In this document: positions 27,031-35,950 of the stretch, piece by piece
How the letters are laid out: each line of letters begins with the position of its first letter
Position numbering within the stretch: the stretch's first letter is position 1
Assembly (NCBI GenBank): GCA_045593405.1
Contig: JAZNWN010000023.1
Location: 40,457 to 104,456, forward strand
Source of the DNA: UMGS1933 sp045593405
Lineage (GTDB): Bacteria; Bacillota; Clostridia; TANB77; CAG-508
Reading direction: 5' to 3'
Length of the DNA: 64,000 bases
Position numbers and translations under genes: made by a program
Notes under the pieces: model-generated
Told to the model about the DNA's origin: nothing
Database searches by the model: none
What the model saw: only the letters and a program-made list of their open reading frames with translations

Positions 27031-27912
27031 ATGCAAGCAAACTTAAGCAATGGAAACATTATCCATGTAAAAAATGACAAGGTACAGTATATTCAATTTA
27101 AAAAGTTGCTAGAATATAAAGATGTAATCAATCATGCATATAGTTTAGGCACAAATGTAAATTTTAGAACATCAATTAATGGTAGAGCTGATGTATCAAG
27201 TGAACAATATAAATTAGCAAAAAAATCATATAAGGATATATGTGACGCAATAGGTAGTAAATATAGAAATGTTGTAAAGCCTAGGCAATTTCATACAAAT
27301 AATGTGAAAGTTGTAAAACACAAAATAAATGTATTAACTCCAGATTTTAATTTGAAAAAATATAAGCAAACAGATGGACTAATAACTAAAAGAAAACATT
27401 TAGTATTATCAACAACAAATGCAGATTGTATACTATTTTTGCTATTTGACCCAGTAAAAAAAGTCATTGCAAATATTCATTCGGGATGGAAGGGAACTCT
27501 TCAAAGAATAATTGTACAAGCCATAAATAAAATGGTAAAAGAATTTGGATGCAATCCTAAAGATATTATTTGCTGTATCTGCCCAAGTATTAGAAAATGC
27601 CATTTTGAAGTTAGCGAAGATGTAAAAAATGAATTTCAAAAAGAGTTTGTTGGACTAGTAGGAATGACATATATAGATGAAAATGAAAATAAAATCACTA
27701 TAAAATTAAACGATATAATAGAAGAAAAACTTGATAAATGGAATATAGATACAGTATTAATAAATAAAATAATTATGCAAAACATGGGTCTATTAAAAAA
27801 AAATATTATAGACTCAGGAATTTGTAGTTTATGTAATTCGAATTTAATACATTCATATAGAAAAGAAAAAGAAGGATTTGGATTAGAAACTGCATTAATT
27901 GAATTAAAATAA
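27031..27912 (+). CDS. Laccase-domain purine nucleoside phosphorylase/deaminase (YfiH/YlmD family)
   Basis: A 293-residue protein of the copper-oxidase-like YfiH family, which in known members acts on purine nucleosides rather than phenols. The metal-binding set is present: FHTNNV (His), TNADCILFL (Cys), IHSGWKGT (His). CICPSIRKCHFEVSEDV and the C-terminal SGICSLC and SYRKEKEGFG blocks also fit. It begins eight bases after the HD gene, giving a possible nucleotide-metabolism pair. Confidence 0.88.
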   Translation: MQANLSNGNIIHVKNDKVQYIQFKKLLEYKDVINHAYSLGTNVNFRTSINGRADVSSEQYKLAKKSYKDICDAIGSKYRNVVKPRQFHTNNVKVVKHKINVLTPDFNLKKYKQTDGLITKRKHLVLSTTNADCILFLLFDPVKKVIANIHSGWKGTLQRIIVQAINKMVKEFGCNPKDIICCICPSIRKCHFEVSEDVKNEFQKEFVGLVGMTYIDENENKITIKLNDIIEEKLDKWNIDTVLINKIIMQNMGLLKKNIIDSGICSLCNSNLIHSYRKEKEGFGLETALIELK

Positions 27913-27914
27913 AA

Positions 27915-27941
27915 TGTAAGGGCGCATTGTTGCGCCCTAAA
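27915..27941. repeat. Dispersed hairpin
   Basis: GTAAGGGCGCATTGTTGCGCCCT, near-perfect stem between two co-directional genes. Confidence 0.75.
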
Positions 27942-27965
27942 TCATATATACAATAAGGAGTAAAT

Positions 27966-28673
27966 ATGTTAAGTCAATTTTCAAGAACGGAAATGTTAAT
28001 AGGAAAAGAAAATCTAGAAAAATTAAAAAATGCAAAAGTTGCAATATTTGGAATTGGTGGAGTTGGTTCTTTTGTTGTAGAGGGCTTAGCAAGAGCAGGA
28101 GTAGGGAATTTTATACTAGTAGATAATGATAAAGTTGAAGAAAGTAATTTAAATAGACAAATAATAGCAACAACTAAAACAATTGGAAAACTAAAAGTAG
28201 AAGTTTGCAAGGAAAGAATTTTAGAAATAAATCCAGATGCAAATATAGAAATATACCCAGAATTTTTTATGCCAGAAACTCCAGACATTTTTAATAATAC
28301 AGTTGATTATATAATAGATGCTATAGACACAGTTACTGCTAAAATAGAATTAGTCTTAAGAGCAAATAAATTAAATATTCCAATAATATCTAGTATGGGG
28401 ACAGGAAATAAAATTGATCCAACAAAGTTTGAAATATCAGATATCTATAAAACAAGTGTGTGTCCACTTGCAAAGGTAATGAGAAAAGAGCTAAAAACAA
28501 GAGGAATAAAAAAACTTAAAGTAGTATATTCGAAAGAAGAACCAGTAAAAATAAGTAATGCTGAAGGGACAAAAAAACAAAAACCAGGAAGTATTTCGTT
28601 TGTACCATCTGTTGCGGGTCTAATGATTGCAGGAGAAGTGGTAAAAGACCTTGCTATTTTTAAATCTTTGTGA
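27966..28673 (+). CDS. tcdA: tRNA threonylcarbamoyladenosine dehydratase (TcdA)
   Basis: A 235-residue E1-like protein. GIGGVGSFVVEGLARAGVG is the nucleotide-binding loop and VDNDKVEESNLNRQI the conserved adenylation segment. DAIDTVTAKIELV and KTSVCPLAKVMRKELKTRG are typical of the TcdA/CsdL group, which cyclises t6A in tRNA. RFSR-like start (SQFSRTEMLIG) also fits. An E1-like activator for another pathway is less likely, because no ThiS/MoaD partner is nearby. Confidence 0.88.
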   Translation: MLSQFSRTEMLIGKENLEKLKNAKVAIFGIGGVGSFVVEGLARAGVGNFILVDNDKVEESNLNRQIIATTKTIGKLKVEVCKERILEINPDANIEIYPEFFMPETPDIFNNTVDYIIDAIDTVTAKIELVLRANKLNIPIISSMGTGNKIDPTKFEISDIYKTSVCPLAKVMRKELKTRGIKKLKVVYSKEEPVKISNAEGTKKQKPGSISFVPSVAGLMIAGEVVKDLAIFKSL

Positions 28674-28720
28674 TAAAATTTTATACATTGTTAGAAAATA
28701 AAAGGAGTGAAATTAAGTTT

Positions 28721-30301
28721 ATGAGTGAAAACAAAAAATTTTATATAACAACACCAATTTATTATCCAAGTGGAAGATTTCACATAGGAACATCATACAC
28801 AACAACACTTGCGTATACAATAAAAAAATATAGACAACTAAGAGGGTATGATGCATATATGCTAACAGGTTTAGATGAGCATGGTCAAAAAATTCAAGAG
28901 GTTGCTATATCTAGAGGAAAAACGCCTCAAGAACATGTTGATGAAATGGCTAAGGCTGCAAAAGAATTATGGGCAAAAATGAAACTTGAATATGACGATT
29001 TTATTAGAACTACAGATCCTAGACATGAAAAAGTTGTAGAACAAATATTTACAAAATTCATGGAAAATGGTGATATATATAAAGGAGAATATGAAGGCTG
29101 GTATTGCACTCCTTGCGAAACATTTTTTACACCAACACAATTAGTAGATGGGAAATGTCCTGATTGTGGTAGGGAAGTAAAAATGATGAAGGAAGAAGCA
29201 TACTTTTTCAACATGAAAAAGTACCAAGATAGATTAGTAAAATTCTATGAAGAAAATCCGCATTTTATAGATCCAGAATTTAGAAAAAATGAGATATTTA
29301 ATAACTTTATAAAACCTGGATTAGAAGACTTATGCGTTACTCGTACAAGTTTTGATTGGGGAATTAAAGTAAAAGGTGACGAGAAACACGTTGTATATGT
29401 TTGGCTAGATGCACTTACAAACTATATTACAGCATTAGGATATATGTCAGATGATGAAACAAAATTTAATAAATATTGGCCTGCTGACTTACAAATAGTT
29501 GGAAAAGATATAATTAGATTCCATGGTATATATTGGCCAATATTCTTAATGGCATTAGATTTACCAATACCTAAAAAATTACTAGTACATGGATGGATAA
29601 TGATGAAAGATGGTAAAATGTCTAAGTCTAAAGGAAATGTTATATATCCAGAAACATTAATAGATAGATATGGTTTAGATGCTACCAAATATTTCTTACT
29701 TAAAGAATTAAATGGAGGACAAGATGGCGTATTTACTCCAGAAGGTTTTGTAGAAAGATATAATTCAGAATTATGTAATGACCTAGGAAATCTATTAAAT
29801 AGAACAATAGGAATGCTTAACAAATATTTTGGAGGAGTAATTCCAGAGAGGCCTAACAAGATAACAGATTTAGATAAAGAATTAGAAAACTTTATAGAAA
29901 ACCAAATAAAGCTTGTTGAGTCAGAAATGGATGAATCACATGTTACAAGTGGCCTAGATGAAATATGGAAAATAATTTCAAGAGCTAATAAATATATAGA
30001 CGAAACAATGCCTTGGACATTATTTAAAGAAGAAAAAACAGAAGAATTATCAGATGTAATGTACCACTTAGTTGAAACATTAAGAAAGGTTGCAATATTA
30101 ATTATGCCATGCATGGAAGAAACTTCTGTAAGTATGTTTAAGCAATTAGGAATAAAAAATGAAACTTTTAAAACTTGGGAAAGTGTTAAAGAAAACGCAG
30201 AAATGAAAGACTTAAAAGTAGTAGAAAAAGGTGAACCGATATTTGTAAGGCTAGACCTAGAACAAGAAACAGAATTCCTAAAGAATGAAATGAGTAAATA
30301 A
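28721..30301 (+). CDS. metG: Methionyl-tRNA synthetase
   Basis: A 526-residue class I synthetase. TPIYYPSGRFHIG is the HIGH-type signature, CTPCETFFTP ... CPDCGRE the zinc knuckle, WLDALTNYI a conserved core, and KMSKSKGN the KMSKS loop. It lacks the C-terminal tRNA-binding domain found in many forms. The ATG at 28721 lies after AAAGGAGTGA; the frame is open upstream without a better site. Confidence 0.95.
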   Translation: MSENKKFYITTPIYYPSGRFHIGTSYTTTLAYTIKKYRQLRGYDAYMLTGLDEHGQKIQEVAISRGKTPQEHVDEMAKAAKELWAKMKLEYDDFIRTTDPRHEKVVEQIFTKFMENGDIYKGEYEGWYCTPCETFFTPTQLVDGKCPDCGREVKMMKEEAYFFNMKKYQDRLVKFYEENPHFIDPEFRKNEIFNNFIKPGLEDLCVTRTSFDWGIKVKGDEKHVVYVWLDALTNYITALGYMSDDETKFNKYWPADLQIVGKDIIRFHGIYWPIFLMALDLPIPKKLLVHGWIMMKDGKMSKSKGNVIYPETLIDRYGLDATKYFLLKELNGGQDGVFTPEGFVERYNSELCNDLGNLLNRTIGMLNKYFGGVIPERPNKITDLDKELENFIENQIKLVESEMDESHVTSGLDEIWKIISRANKYIDETMPWTLFKEEKTEELSDVMYHLVETLRKVAILIMPCMEETSVSMFKQLGIKNETFKTWESVKENAEMKDLKVVEKGEPIFVRLDLEQETEFLKNEMSK

Positions 30302-30307
30302 CATAAA

Positions 30308-30340
30308 AATAAATCCTATGAGAATGGGATTTATTTTTTT
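30308..30340 (+). terminator. metG terminator
   Basis: AAATAAATCC and GGATTTATTTTTTT stem with a T run. Confidence 0.85.
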
Positions 30341-30417
30341 AAAATAGTGTAAATTATAACATAATATGATATAATTCTACTAGATTTTACAAAAGACAGA
30401 AAATAAAAACAGGTGAA

Positions 30418-30672
30418 ATGATGAGTAAAATATATAAAGAGTTAAATAAATCAGAAACAGAAACTACGATAAATGTATTATATGGAGAAAATAAGTTATC
30501 AATTTATACAAACAAGGTTCCTTTACAAAAAGAATTGAACAAAATATTAGGAGAGCCTACAAAAGAATACAAAATAAAAAGGTCTATTGTAGGAAGCTAT
30601 TGGGATATAAATTTAAATGAAAAACAAAAAATATCAAAAATGGTGCTAAAAGCAAATATTTTTGAACTATAA
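30418..30672 (+). CDS. Unknown 84-residue protein
   Basis: A small charged soluble protein after AGGTGAA, starting with two adjacent ATG codons. The middle (VLYGENKLSIYTNKVPLQKELNKILGEPTKEY) suggests a short beta-alpha fold. I do not recognise it. Codon use is native. Confidence 0.55.
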   Translation: MMSKIYKELNKSETETTINVLYGENKLSIYTNKVPLQKELNKILGEPTKEYKIKRSIVGSYWDINLNEKQKISKMVLKANIFEL

Positions 30673-30740
30673 AAATTAAAAAGATATCTAAAATGAATTG
30701 ACAATACCTAATTTAATATGTTAAACTATTTACATATTTT

Positions 30741-30860
30741 AGGAGTGTACCTAGCAAATTAAATGCAAGCGGTACAGAGCAACAAACAGTTGCTTACACA
30801 GAAGTAAGATAAAGGTCTTATGGAGGAGTCTTAATAAAGATTTTTCCATGAGCCTTTTTT
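30741..30860 (+). ncRNA. Structured leader RNA with terminator
   Basis: Three consecutive stem-loops (GTACC 30747 with GGTAC 30771; AGCAAC 30778 with GTTGCT 30789; CTTAC 30793 with GTAAG 30804) are followed by a terminator stem (GGTCTTATGGA 30814 with TCCATGAGCC 30845) and six T. It ends 20 bases before the acetyltransferase ATG. The form is that of a riboswitch or attenuator. I do not recognise the class, and it lacks T-box motifs. Confidence 0.6.
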
Positions 30861-30880
30861 AGTTATAAGGGGGAATTGAA

Positions 30881-31423
30881 ATGAACAATAAAGGTACAGT
30901 GGTTTTAGAAACAGAAAGATTAATTTTAAGAAAATTTAAATTAGAGGATGTAGAAGAAATTTTTAAAAATTGGGGTAGTGATGATGAAGTTACTAAATAT
31001 GTAAGATGGTCTACTCATAAAACAATTGAAGATACAAAAGAGTACCTAGAAAATGTTATGCAAAAATATGAGAATGACGAATTTGAATGGGCATTAACTT
31101 TGAAAGATACAGGAGAACTCATTGGAGCAATGGGTACATTTGTTAGTGAAGATGATAGAATTGAAATAGGATATAATACTGCAAGAAAACATTGGAGAAA
31201 TGGATATACAACAGAAGCATTAAGAGCAGTAATGAATTATTTAATTAACGAAGTGGGAATTAGAAGATTTAGGTGTTCACATGCAAAGTTAAATCCCGCT
31301 TCTGGAGCAGTTATGCAAAAAGTTGGCTTTAAATATGTTAAAGATGAATATGTTGAAAAATTTGATAAAAGTGCAATATTTGACACAAAAGTTTATTATT
31401 TAGATATAGAGGATAATGTTTGA
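30881..31423 (+). CDS. GNAT acetyltransferase, RimJ/RimL type
   Basis: A 180-residue protein. LETERLILRKFKLEDVEEIFKNW is the typical N-terminus of the RimJ/RimL group; IGYNTARKHWRNGYTTEALRAV is the acetyl-CoA binding segment. Members acetylate ribosomal proteins or antibiotics. The upstream leader with a terminator suggests conditional expression, so a resistance role is possible but unproven. Confidence 0.85.
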   Translation: MNNKGTVVLETERLILRKFKLEDVEEIFKNWGSDDEVTKYVRWSTHKTIEDTKEYLENVMQKYENDEFEWALTLKDTGELIGAMGTFVSEDDRIEIGYNTARKHWRNGYTTEALRAVMNYLINEVGIRRFRCSHAKLNPASGAVMQKVGFKYVKDEYVEKFDKSAIFDTKVYYLDIEDNV

Positions 31424-31605
31424 TGGAACAGTATAAAATATTAAAAGATTTAATAAGTTTTAACACAATAAAAGATAAAGAAAATAAAGAAATAATTAAT
31501 TATATAGAAGAATACTTAATAAATTTAGGCTTTATAACTGAATATGAAAGTTACAATAAATTAATAGAACAATACAAACAATTAATAATTGAATTTTGCA
31601 AGTAA
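31423..31605 (+). pseudogene. M20 peptidase remnant, N-terminus only
   Basis: The ATG overlaps the TGA of the preceding gene. The 60-residue product starts LKDLISFNTIKDKENKEIINYIEEYL, the first helix region of M20 metallopeptidases (about 400 residues), and then ends. No metal ligands or later domains follow in any frame, so this looks like a 3' deletion. It could still be a short functional peptide. Confidence 0.6.
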
Positions 31606-31710
31606 AGCAATTTATTTTTAAATACAGTATGACATAATGAAAAATATTATTTTAACAAAACAAGCACTCCTTTCATATTATATACAAAAAAATGAAGGGA
31701 GTTTTTAATT

Positions 31711-32413
31711 ATGAATTATGAAATAATGATGAATGGTAATGTTAAAATAGGAGAGATGGCTCCGGATTTTGAAGCACTAACAACTTGTGGAAATATAAAA
31801 CTAAGTGATTTTAGAGGGAAATGGGTTGTTTTATTTTCACATCCGCGGAGATTTTACCCCCGTATGTACCACAGAGTTTATTGCTTTTGCAAAATCTAAT
31901 ACATATTTTAATAAATTAAATGCACATTTAATTGGTTTAAGTATAGATAGTAATCCATCACATTTAGCATGGATATATGATATTTACCAAAAAACAGGAA
32001 TAGAAATTCCTTTTCCAGTAATTGCAGATAGAAGTGGAGAAATTGCAAGAAAATATGGAATGTTATCTACAGTTCCTAGTAAAACAGAAACTGTTAGGAA
32101 TGTTTTTATTATTGATGATAAAGGAGTTATTAGAGTGATTCTTACATATCCTTTAAATGTAGGTAGATGTATTCCAGAAATATTAAGAATAATAGAGGCA
32201 TTGCAAACTGCAGATTGCAATGATGCAGCAATTCCAGCAAACTGGGTTCCAGGAGAACCAATTATAGTTCCTAAACCTAATACTTTTTATGAATTACAAC
32301 AAAGAGCAGAAGAAATTCAAAAAAATAAAAATGGAATGAGCTGGTATTTAAGTTTTAAAAAACCATCTGAAAAATGTGAAAATATACCAGAAGAGCGTAA
32401 ATGTCATGATTAA
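31711..32413 (+). CDS. Peroxiredoxin (1-Cys/AhpC type), interrupted by CGG +1 shift
   Basis: The first frame gives IGEMAPDFEALTTCGNIKLSDF ... VVLFSHP and meets in-frame CGG at 31846-31848. Unshifted it turns to nonsense and stops at 31899. One base later it reads GDFTPVCTTEFIAFAK and continues normally to 32413. Joined, it has 233 residues and the peroxidatic motif PGDFTPVCTTE, with the catalytic Cys just past the join. C-terminal WVPGEPIIVPKPNT fits the Prx6-like group, which reduces peroxides. Without the shift the active site would be lost. Confidence 0.92.
31846..31849 (+). other. Proposed +1 frameshift site C GGA in the peroxiredoxin
   Basis: CAT CCG CGG AGA; the shift restores H-P-G-D-F-T-P. 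Confidence 0.85.
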
Positions 32414-32490
32414 AAATAAACATTATTCATAAGTTTATTATTGACCAAATTTGCACATACTATTTATATAAATTTAAGGAGGTTTTTAAT

Positions 32491-32658
32491 ATGAATAAGA
32501 ATCAAAGAATAAAATGTAATGTTGCAAGTTGTAAATTCAATAATGAAACAGCAAAAATGTGTGAATTAGAAGAAATATTAGTAAGCTATTGTAAAGGATG
32601 TGGGAACGGTAAAGCTGAAGATGAGTCTATGTGTGACAGTTATGAATGTAAACATTAA
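32491..32658 (+). CDS. DUF1540 cysteine-rich small protein
   Basis: A 55-residue protein with site AAGGAGG. It has six cysteines: CNVASC, C, C, then CDSYEC. This spacing matches the DUF1540 family of small, probably metal-binding proteins of Clostridia. Confidence 0.75.
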   Translation: MNKNQRIKCNVASCKFNNETAKMCELEEILVSYCKGCGNGKAEDESMCDSYECKH

Positions 32659-32660
32659 AG

Positions 32661-32692
32661 GGGCTTTTAGGGGGCGCAGCCTTCGGCGCCCC
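32661..32692. repeat. Dispersed hairpin
   Basis: GGGGCGCAGCCTTCGGCGCCCC, a strong GC stem just after the DUF1540 gene. Confidence 0.7.
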
Positions 32693-32724
32693 ATTATTAA
32701 TTTATATACATATTTAAATTTTTC

Positions 32725-32753
32725 TTGACAATATATAAATTTAGAAATAAAAT
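32725..32753 (+). promoter_or_regulatory. Promoter of the aldolase gene
   Basis: TTGACA at 32725, 17 bases, TAAAAT at 32748. Confidence 0.75.
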
Positions 32754-32783
32754 ACCCATATAAAAATGTAGGAGGTAATATAT

Positions 32784-33713
32784 ATGCCATTAGTAACAAC
32801 TAAAGAAATGTTTGAAAAGTCTATGAAAGAAGGATTTGCTATAGGCGCCTTTAATGTTAATAATATGGAAATAATACAAGCTATTGTGGATGCAGCAGAG
32901 GCACAAAATTCGCCAGTTATTTTGCAAGCATCATCTAGTGCAATAAAATATGCAAGAATGAATTATTTAATGAAAATGATAGAGGCAGCAACAGAAAATT
33001 CTAATATTCCAATTGCTATTCATTTAGATCACGGGCCAGATTTTGAAACATGTAAGCAATGCATAGATGCAGGTTTTACATCTGTTATGATAGATGGTTC
33101 TAAATATGATTTTGAAGAAAATGTAGCTTTAACTAAAAAAGTTGTAGATTATGCTCATGAAAGAAGAGTAGTGGTTGAAGCTGAACTTGGAAAATTAGCA
33201 GGAATAGAAGACGATGTTAATGTTTCTGAGGATGATGCTATGTATACAGATCCAGAGCAAGCAAAAGAGTTTGTAGAAAGAACAGGATGTGATTCATTAG
33301 CAATTGCAATTGGAACAAGCCATGGTGCATATAAATTTAAAGGAGAAGCAAAACTTAGATTTGATATTTTAGCTAAAATAAAAGAAAAAATCCCTAATAC
33401 TCCAATAGTATTGCACGGAGCATCAACTGTTATACCAGAACTTGTAGAAACTTGTAATAAATTTGGTGGAAATATCCCTGGAGCAAAAGGTGTTCCAAAT
33501 GAAATATTAAATGAGGCAAGCAGGCTAGGAGTATCAAAAATTAATGTAGATACAGATTTAAGGCTTGCAATGACAGCAAGTATAAGAAAAGTATTCGCAG
33601 AGAATCCAGAGGCATTTGACCCGAGAAAATATTTATTACCAGCAAGAGAAAAAATACAAGAAGTAGTTGAGTTTAAAATGAAAAATGTATTTGGTTCAAG
33701 TAATAAAATATAA
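32784..33713 (+). CDS. fba: Class II fructose-bisphosphate aldolase
   Basis: A 309-residue zinc aldolase of glycolysis (fructose-1,6-bisphosphate to DHAP and glyceraldehyde-3-phosphate). HLDHGPDFETCKQC carries the catalytic Asp and a zinc His. VEAELGKLAGIED, AIGTSHGAYKF and VLHGAST are the remaining zinc and phosphate-binding blocks, and NVDTDLRLAMT is at the C-terminus. Ribosome site GGAGG. Confidence 0.95.
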   Translation: MPLVTTKEMFEKSMKEGFAIGAFNVNNMEIIQAIVDAAEAQNSPVILQASSSAIKYARMNYLMKMIEAATENSNIPIAIHLDHGPDFETCKQCIDAGFTSVMIDGSKYDFEENVALTKKVVDYAHERRVVVEAELGKLAGIEDDVNVSEDDAMYTDPEQAKEFVERTGCDSLAIAIGTSHGAYKFKGEAKLRFDILAKIKEKIPNTPIVLHGASTVIPELVETCNKFGGNIPGAKGVPNEILNEASRLGVSKINVDTDLRLAMTASIRKVFAENPEAFDPRKYLLPAREKIQEVVEFKMKNVFGSSNKI

Positions 33714-33714
33714 T

Positions 33715-33737
33715 AAAAGACCCTTAAGGGTCTTTTA
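33715..33737. terminator. Bidirectional terminator between fba and smpB
   Basis: AAAAGACCC, TTAA, GGGTCTTTT. Confidence 0.85.
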
Positions 33738-33743
33738 TTATAT

Positions 33744-34187
33744 TTATTTATCTACACTTTGAAGCATCCTTATTTGTGCGTCTTTTTTTGCAATATCTTG
33801 TCGTTTATCATATAGTTTTTTACCTTTACCAATTCCAAGTTCAACTTTTACGTAATTTCTTTTAAAATACAATGAAATAGGAACTAAAGAATAACCTTTT
33901 TGCTTGATTAGCCCAAAAAGTCTATTAATTTCTTTGCGAGTTACTAATAATTTTCTGTCTCTTAATGGGTCTTTATTATAGATATTTCCAAATTCATAAG
34001 GACTAATATGTAAATTATAAATATAAAGTTCACCATTTTTTATACCGGCATAACAATCCTTTAAATTAACTTTTCCATTTCGTATTGATTTTATTTCAGT
34101 GCCAGATAAAACAATGCCAGTTTCTATAGTATCCTCAATTGTATAGTTATGTCTTGCTGTGGGATTTTTAGCTATTAATTTATTCAT
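33744..34187 (-). CDS. smpB: SsrA-binding protein SmpB
   Basis: A 147-residue partner of tmRNA in ribosome rescue. NPTARHNYTIEDTIETGIVLSGTEIKSIRNGKVNLKD is the conserved first half, LLVTRKEINRL and GYSLVPISLYFKRN follow, and KGKKLYDKRQDIAKKDA is the basic tail. No ssrA gene was seen in this window. Confidence 0.95.
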   Translation of the reverse strand: MNKLIAKNPTARHNYTIEDTIETGIVLSGTEIKSIRNGKVNLKDCYAGIKNGELYIYNLHISPYEFGNIYNKDPLRDRKLLVTRKEINRLFGLIKQKGYSLVPISLYFKRNYVKVELGIGKGKKLYDKRQDIAKKDAQIRMLQSVDK

Positions 34188-34286
34188 AAAATATTCCTTT
34201 CTTAGTATAATGGTTTTACATTCAAAAAATAAATATGATATATTAGTATATCATATTTATTTTAAAAAGTATAGAATTAATATGAA

Positions 34287-34709
34287 TTAATCAACTCTAT
34301 TTTGAGAACCGTAATACCAAACTAGACCAACTATAACAATTGCAGCAATTGCTAATATAACCCATACCCACATAGTTGTAGTATCTGTACCAATTGCTCC
34401 AGCAGTATCACGAGTAGTAGCAGTTCTAGCAGCTGTATAATCATCAGTAACAGTACCAGCATTAGCAAAGTCATCAGTTCCAGTGTTTATATCATCATCC
34501 ATATTTAGGGCACCTTCAATGCCATTTTCAAGATTTCCAACTCCATTTCTAACATCACTTGCTAAATTACTTACTCCATCAACTACAGTATTAGTACCCG
34601 AGCTAATTGCATCTTTTACATTGTTTGCAGTATTAGTTGCAAAACATATGTTAGAAATGCATATAATACAAAATACTATAAATAATATAATTAAATTTCT
34701 TTTTAGCAT
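34287..34709 (-). CDS. Small secreted/anchored protein with C-terminal helix
   Basis: A 140-residue protein with a signal peptide (KRNLIILFIVFCIICISNICFA), a low-complexity Thr/Asp/Asn-rich middle and a C-terminal membrane helix (MWVWVILAIAAIVIVGLVWYY). It is followed by a similarly built gene in the same direction. The topology suggests a membrane-anchored surface protein. Function unknown. Confidence 0.6.
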   Translation of the reverse strand: MLKRNLIILFIVFCIICISNICFATNTANNVKDAISSGTNTVVDGVSNLASDVRNGVGNLENGIEGALNMDDDINTGTDDFANAGTVTDDYTAARTATTRDTAGAIGTDTTTMWVWVILAIAAIVIVGLVWYYGSQNRVD

Positions 34710-34774
34710 AACTAAAAACCTCCTAAAATAAAATTCAATAATATTATTTATAAAAATATTAAAAATTATACATA

Positions 34775-35104
34775 TTATTTACATCTAATTAAGATTGCAA
34801 TTGCTAAAAATATTAAAACAATACAAATAGCAATTAGAATAATATCAATAATATCAGACACACTCAAAGTACTATTAGAAACAGAAGATGAATGAGTTAC
34901 TGTTGGTGCAGGATTTGTAACAATATTGGCATCTACATCTTCATTGTTTTGAGTAGCATTTCTGGTGGTATTTTCCGTTACTAAAATTTCATTATTATCA
35001 AGCGTATGATTAGTTAAAAACATATCAATTGCGTGAACATATGAAAAAGAAAATATAAATAATGTGATTGCTATAATTATAAAAAATTTAAAACAAGTTT
35101 TCAT
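34775..35104 (-). CDS. Small secreted/anchored protein, same plan as its neighbour
   Basis: A 109-residue protein: signal peptide (CFKFFIIIAITLFIFSFSYVHA), an Asn/Thr/Ser-rich middle, and a C-terminal helix (IIDIILIAICIVLIFLAIAILI). It has the same layout as the downstream neighbour but no clear sequence similarity. Site GGAGG. Confidence 0.6.
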   Translation of the reverse strand: MKTCFKFFIIIAITLFIFSFSYVHAIDMFLTNHTLDNNEILVTENTTRNATQNNEDVDANIVTNPAPTVTHSSSVSNSTLSVSDIIDIILIAICIVLIFLAIAILIRCK

Positions 35105-35251
35105 TTGTAGCCTCCTCTAAAAAAATATATAATAATAATACACAATAATAATAAAAATGTCTATATTTTTTATGTTAGAATTATTATTTGTTTACTCTTT
35201 ATTTTTACACTATTAAATGATATAATTTAGTTATATGGGAGTAACGAGGAA

Positions 35252-35905
35252 ATAAAAATTAAAAAAATATATATTGTATTAACATATACTGGAACAATAT
35301 TATCAAAAATAATAAAAACATATACTGGAGATGAATTTGCTCATGTCTCATTATCCTTAGATGATGAATTAAAGCATATGTATAGTTTTGGTAGAGTAAA
35401 TCCATATAATCCATTTATTGGTGGATTTATACATGAAGGTGTTGATAAAGGAACTTTTAAAAGATTTCAAAAAACAACAGCATCAATATATTCATTAGAA
35501 GTTAATGACGAAGAATACGAGAAAATACAAACAACAATAAGGAAATTTCAGGAAGATGAAAAAACATATAAATTTAATGTTATTGGGCTTTTTGCAGTAG
35601 CATTAAACTTAAAAATACAAAAAAAGGATTCTTTTTATTGTGCGGAATTTGTAAAATATGTATTAGAAAATGCAGGGATAGAAACAAATTTACCAACAAT
35701 TGTAAGACCGGATGATTTTAAAAATTTAGAAAATTTAAAATCAGAATATAAAGGAGTATTTAGAGAATATAAATCTAATAAAATAGAAAACAAAAAAAAT
35801 GATTTCAAAAAAAATTTAGTTAATCAAGGTAAAAATTTAAATATAACAAATGAAATTCAGATAAATGGAATAAAAGAAAAAGAAGAAAGTGATGAAAGAG
35901 AATAA
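35252..35905 (+). CDS. Papain-fold (permuted NlpC/YiiX-like) protein with an ATA start
   Basis: The frame encodes KIYIVLTYTGTILSKI, GDEFAHVSLSLDDEL, MYSFGR and later FYCAEFVKYVLENAGI, the His-then-Cys order of circularly permuted papain-like proteins. The first ATG (35378) would cut off the His block. Between the upstream stop (35228) and 35378 there is no in-frame ATG, GTG or TTG. ATA at 35252, ten bases after GGGAG, gives the expected start (217 residues). Its first nine bases, ATAAAAATT, are identical to those of the gene at 3986. Confidence 0.75.
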   Translation: MKIKKIYIVLTYTGTILSKIIKTYTGDEFAHVSLSLDDELKHMYSFGRVNPYNPFIGGFIHEGVDKGTFKRFQKTTASIYSLEVNDEEYEKIQTTIRKFQEDEKTYKFNVIGLFAVALNLKIQKKDSFYCAEFVKYVLENAGIETNLPTIVRPDDFKNLENLKSEYKGVFREYKSNKIENKKNDFKKNLVNQGKNLNITNEIQINGIKEKEESDERE

Positions 35906-35919
35906 CTAGTAACATTAAT

Positions 35920-35950
35920 AATAAGCCAATAAAATTATTATTGGCTTATT
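35920..35950. terminator. Bidirectional terminator
   Basis: AATAAGCCAATAA and TTATTGGCTTATT, perfect 13-base stem between convergent genes. Confidence 0.85.

Noticed and set aside
29422..30114. Minus-strand frame of 230 codons inside metG
   Set aside because: metG is certain on the other strand, and this frame lacks a ribosome site and recognisable motifs.
30741..30860. Leader RNA as a T-box or a tRNA-like structure
   Set aside because: No T-box sequence, no cloverleaf and no T-psi-C-like loop were found.
33714..34290. tmRNA gene near smpB
   Set aside because: The flanks of smpB hold only a terminator and AT-rich spacer, with no tRNA-like ends.
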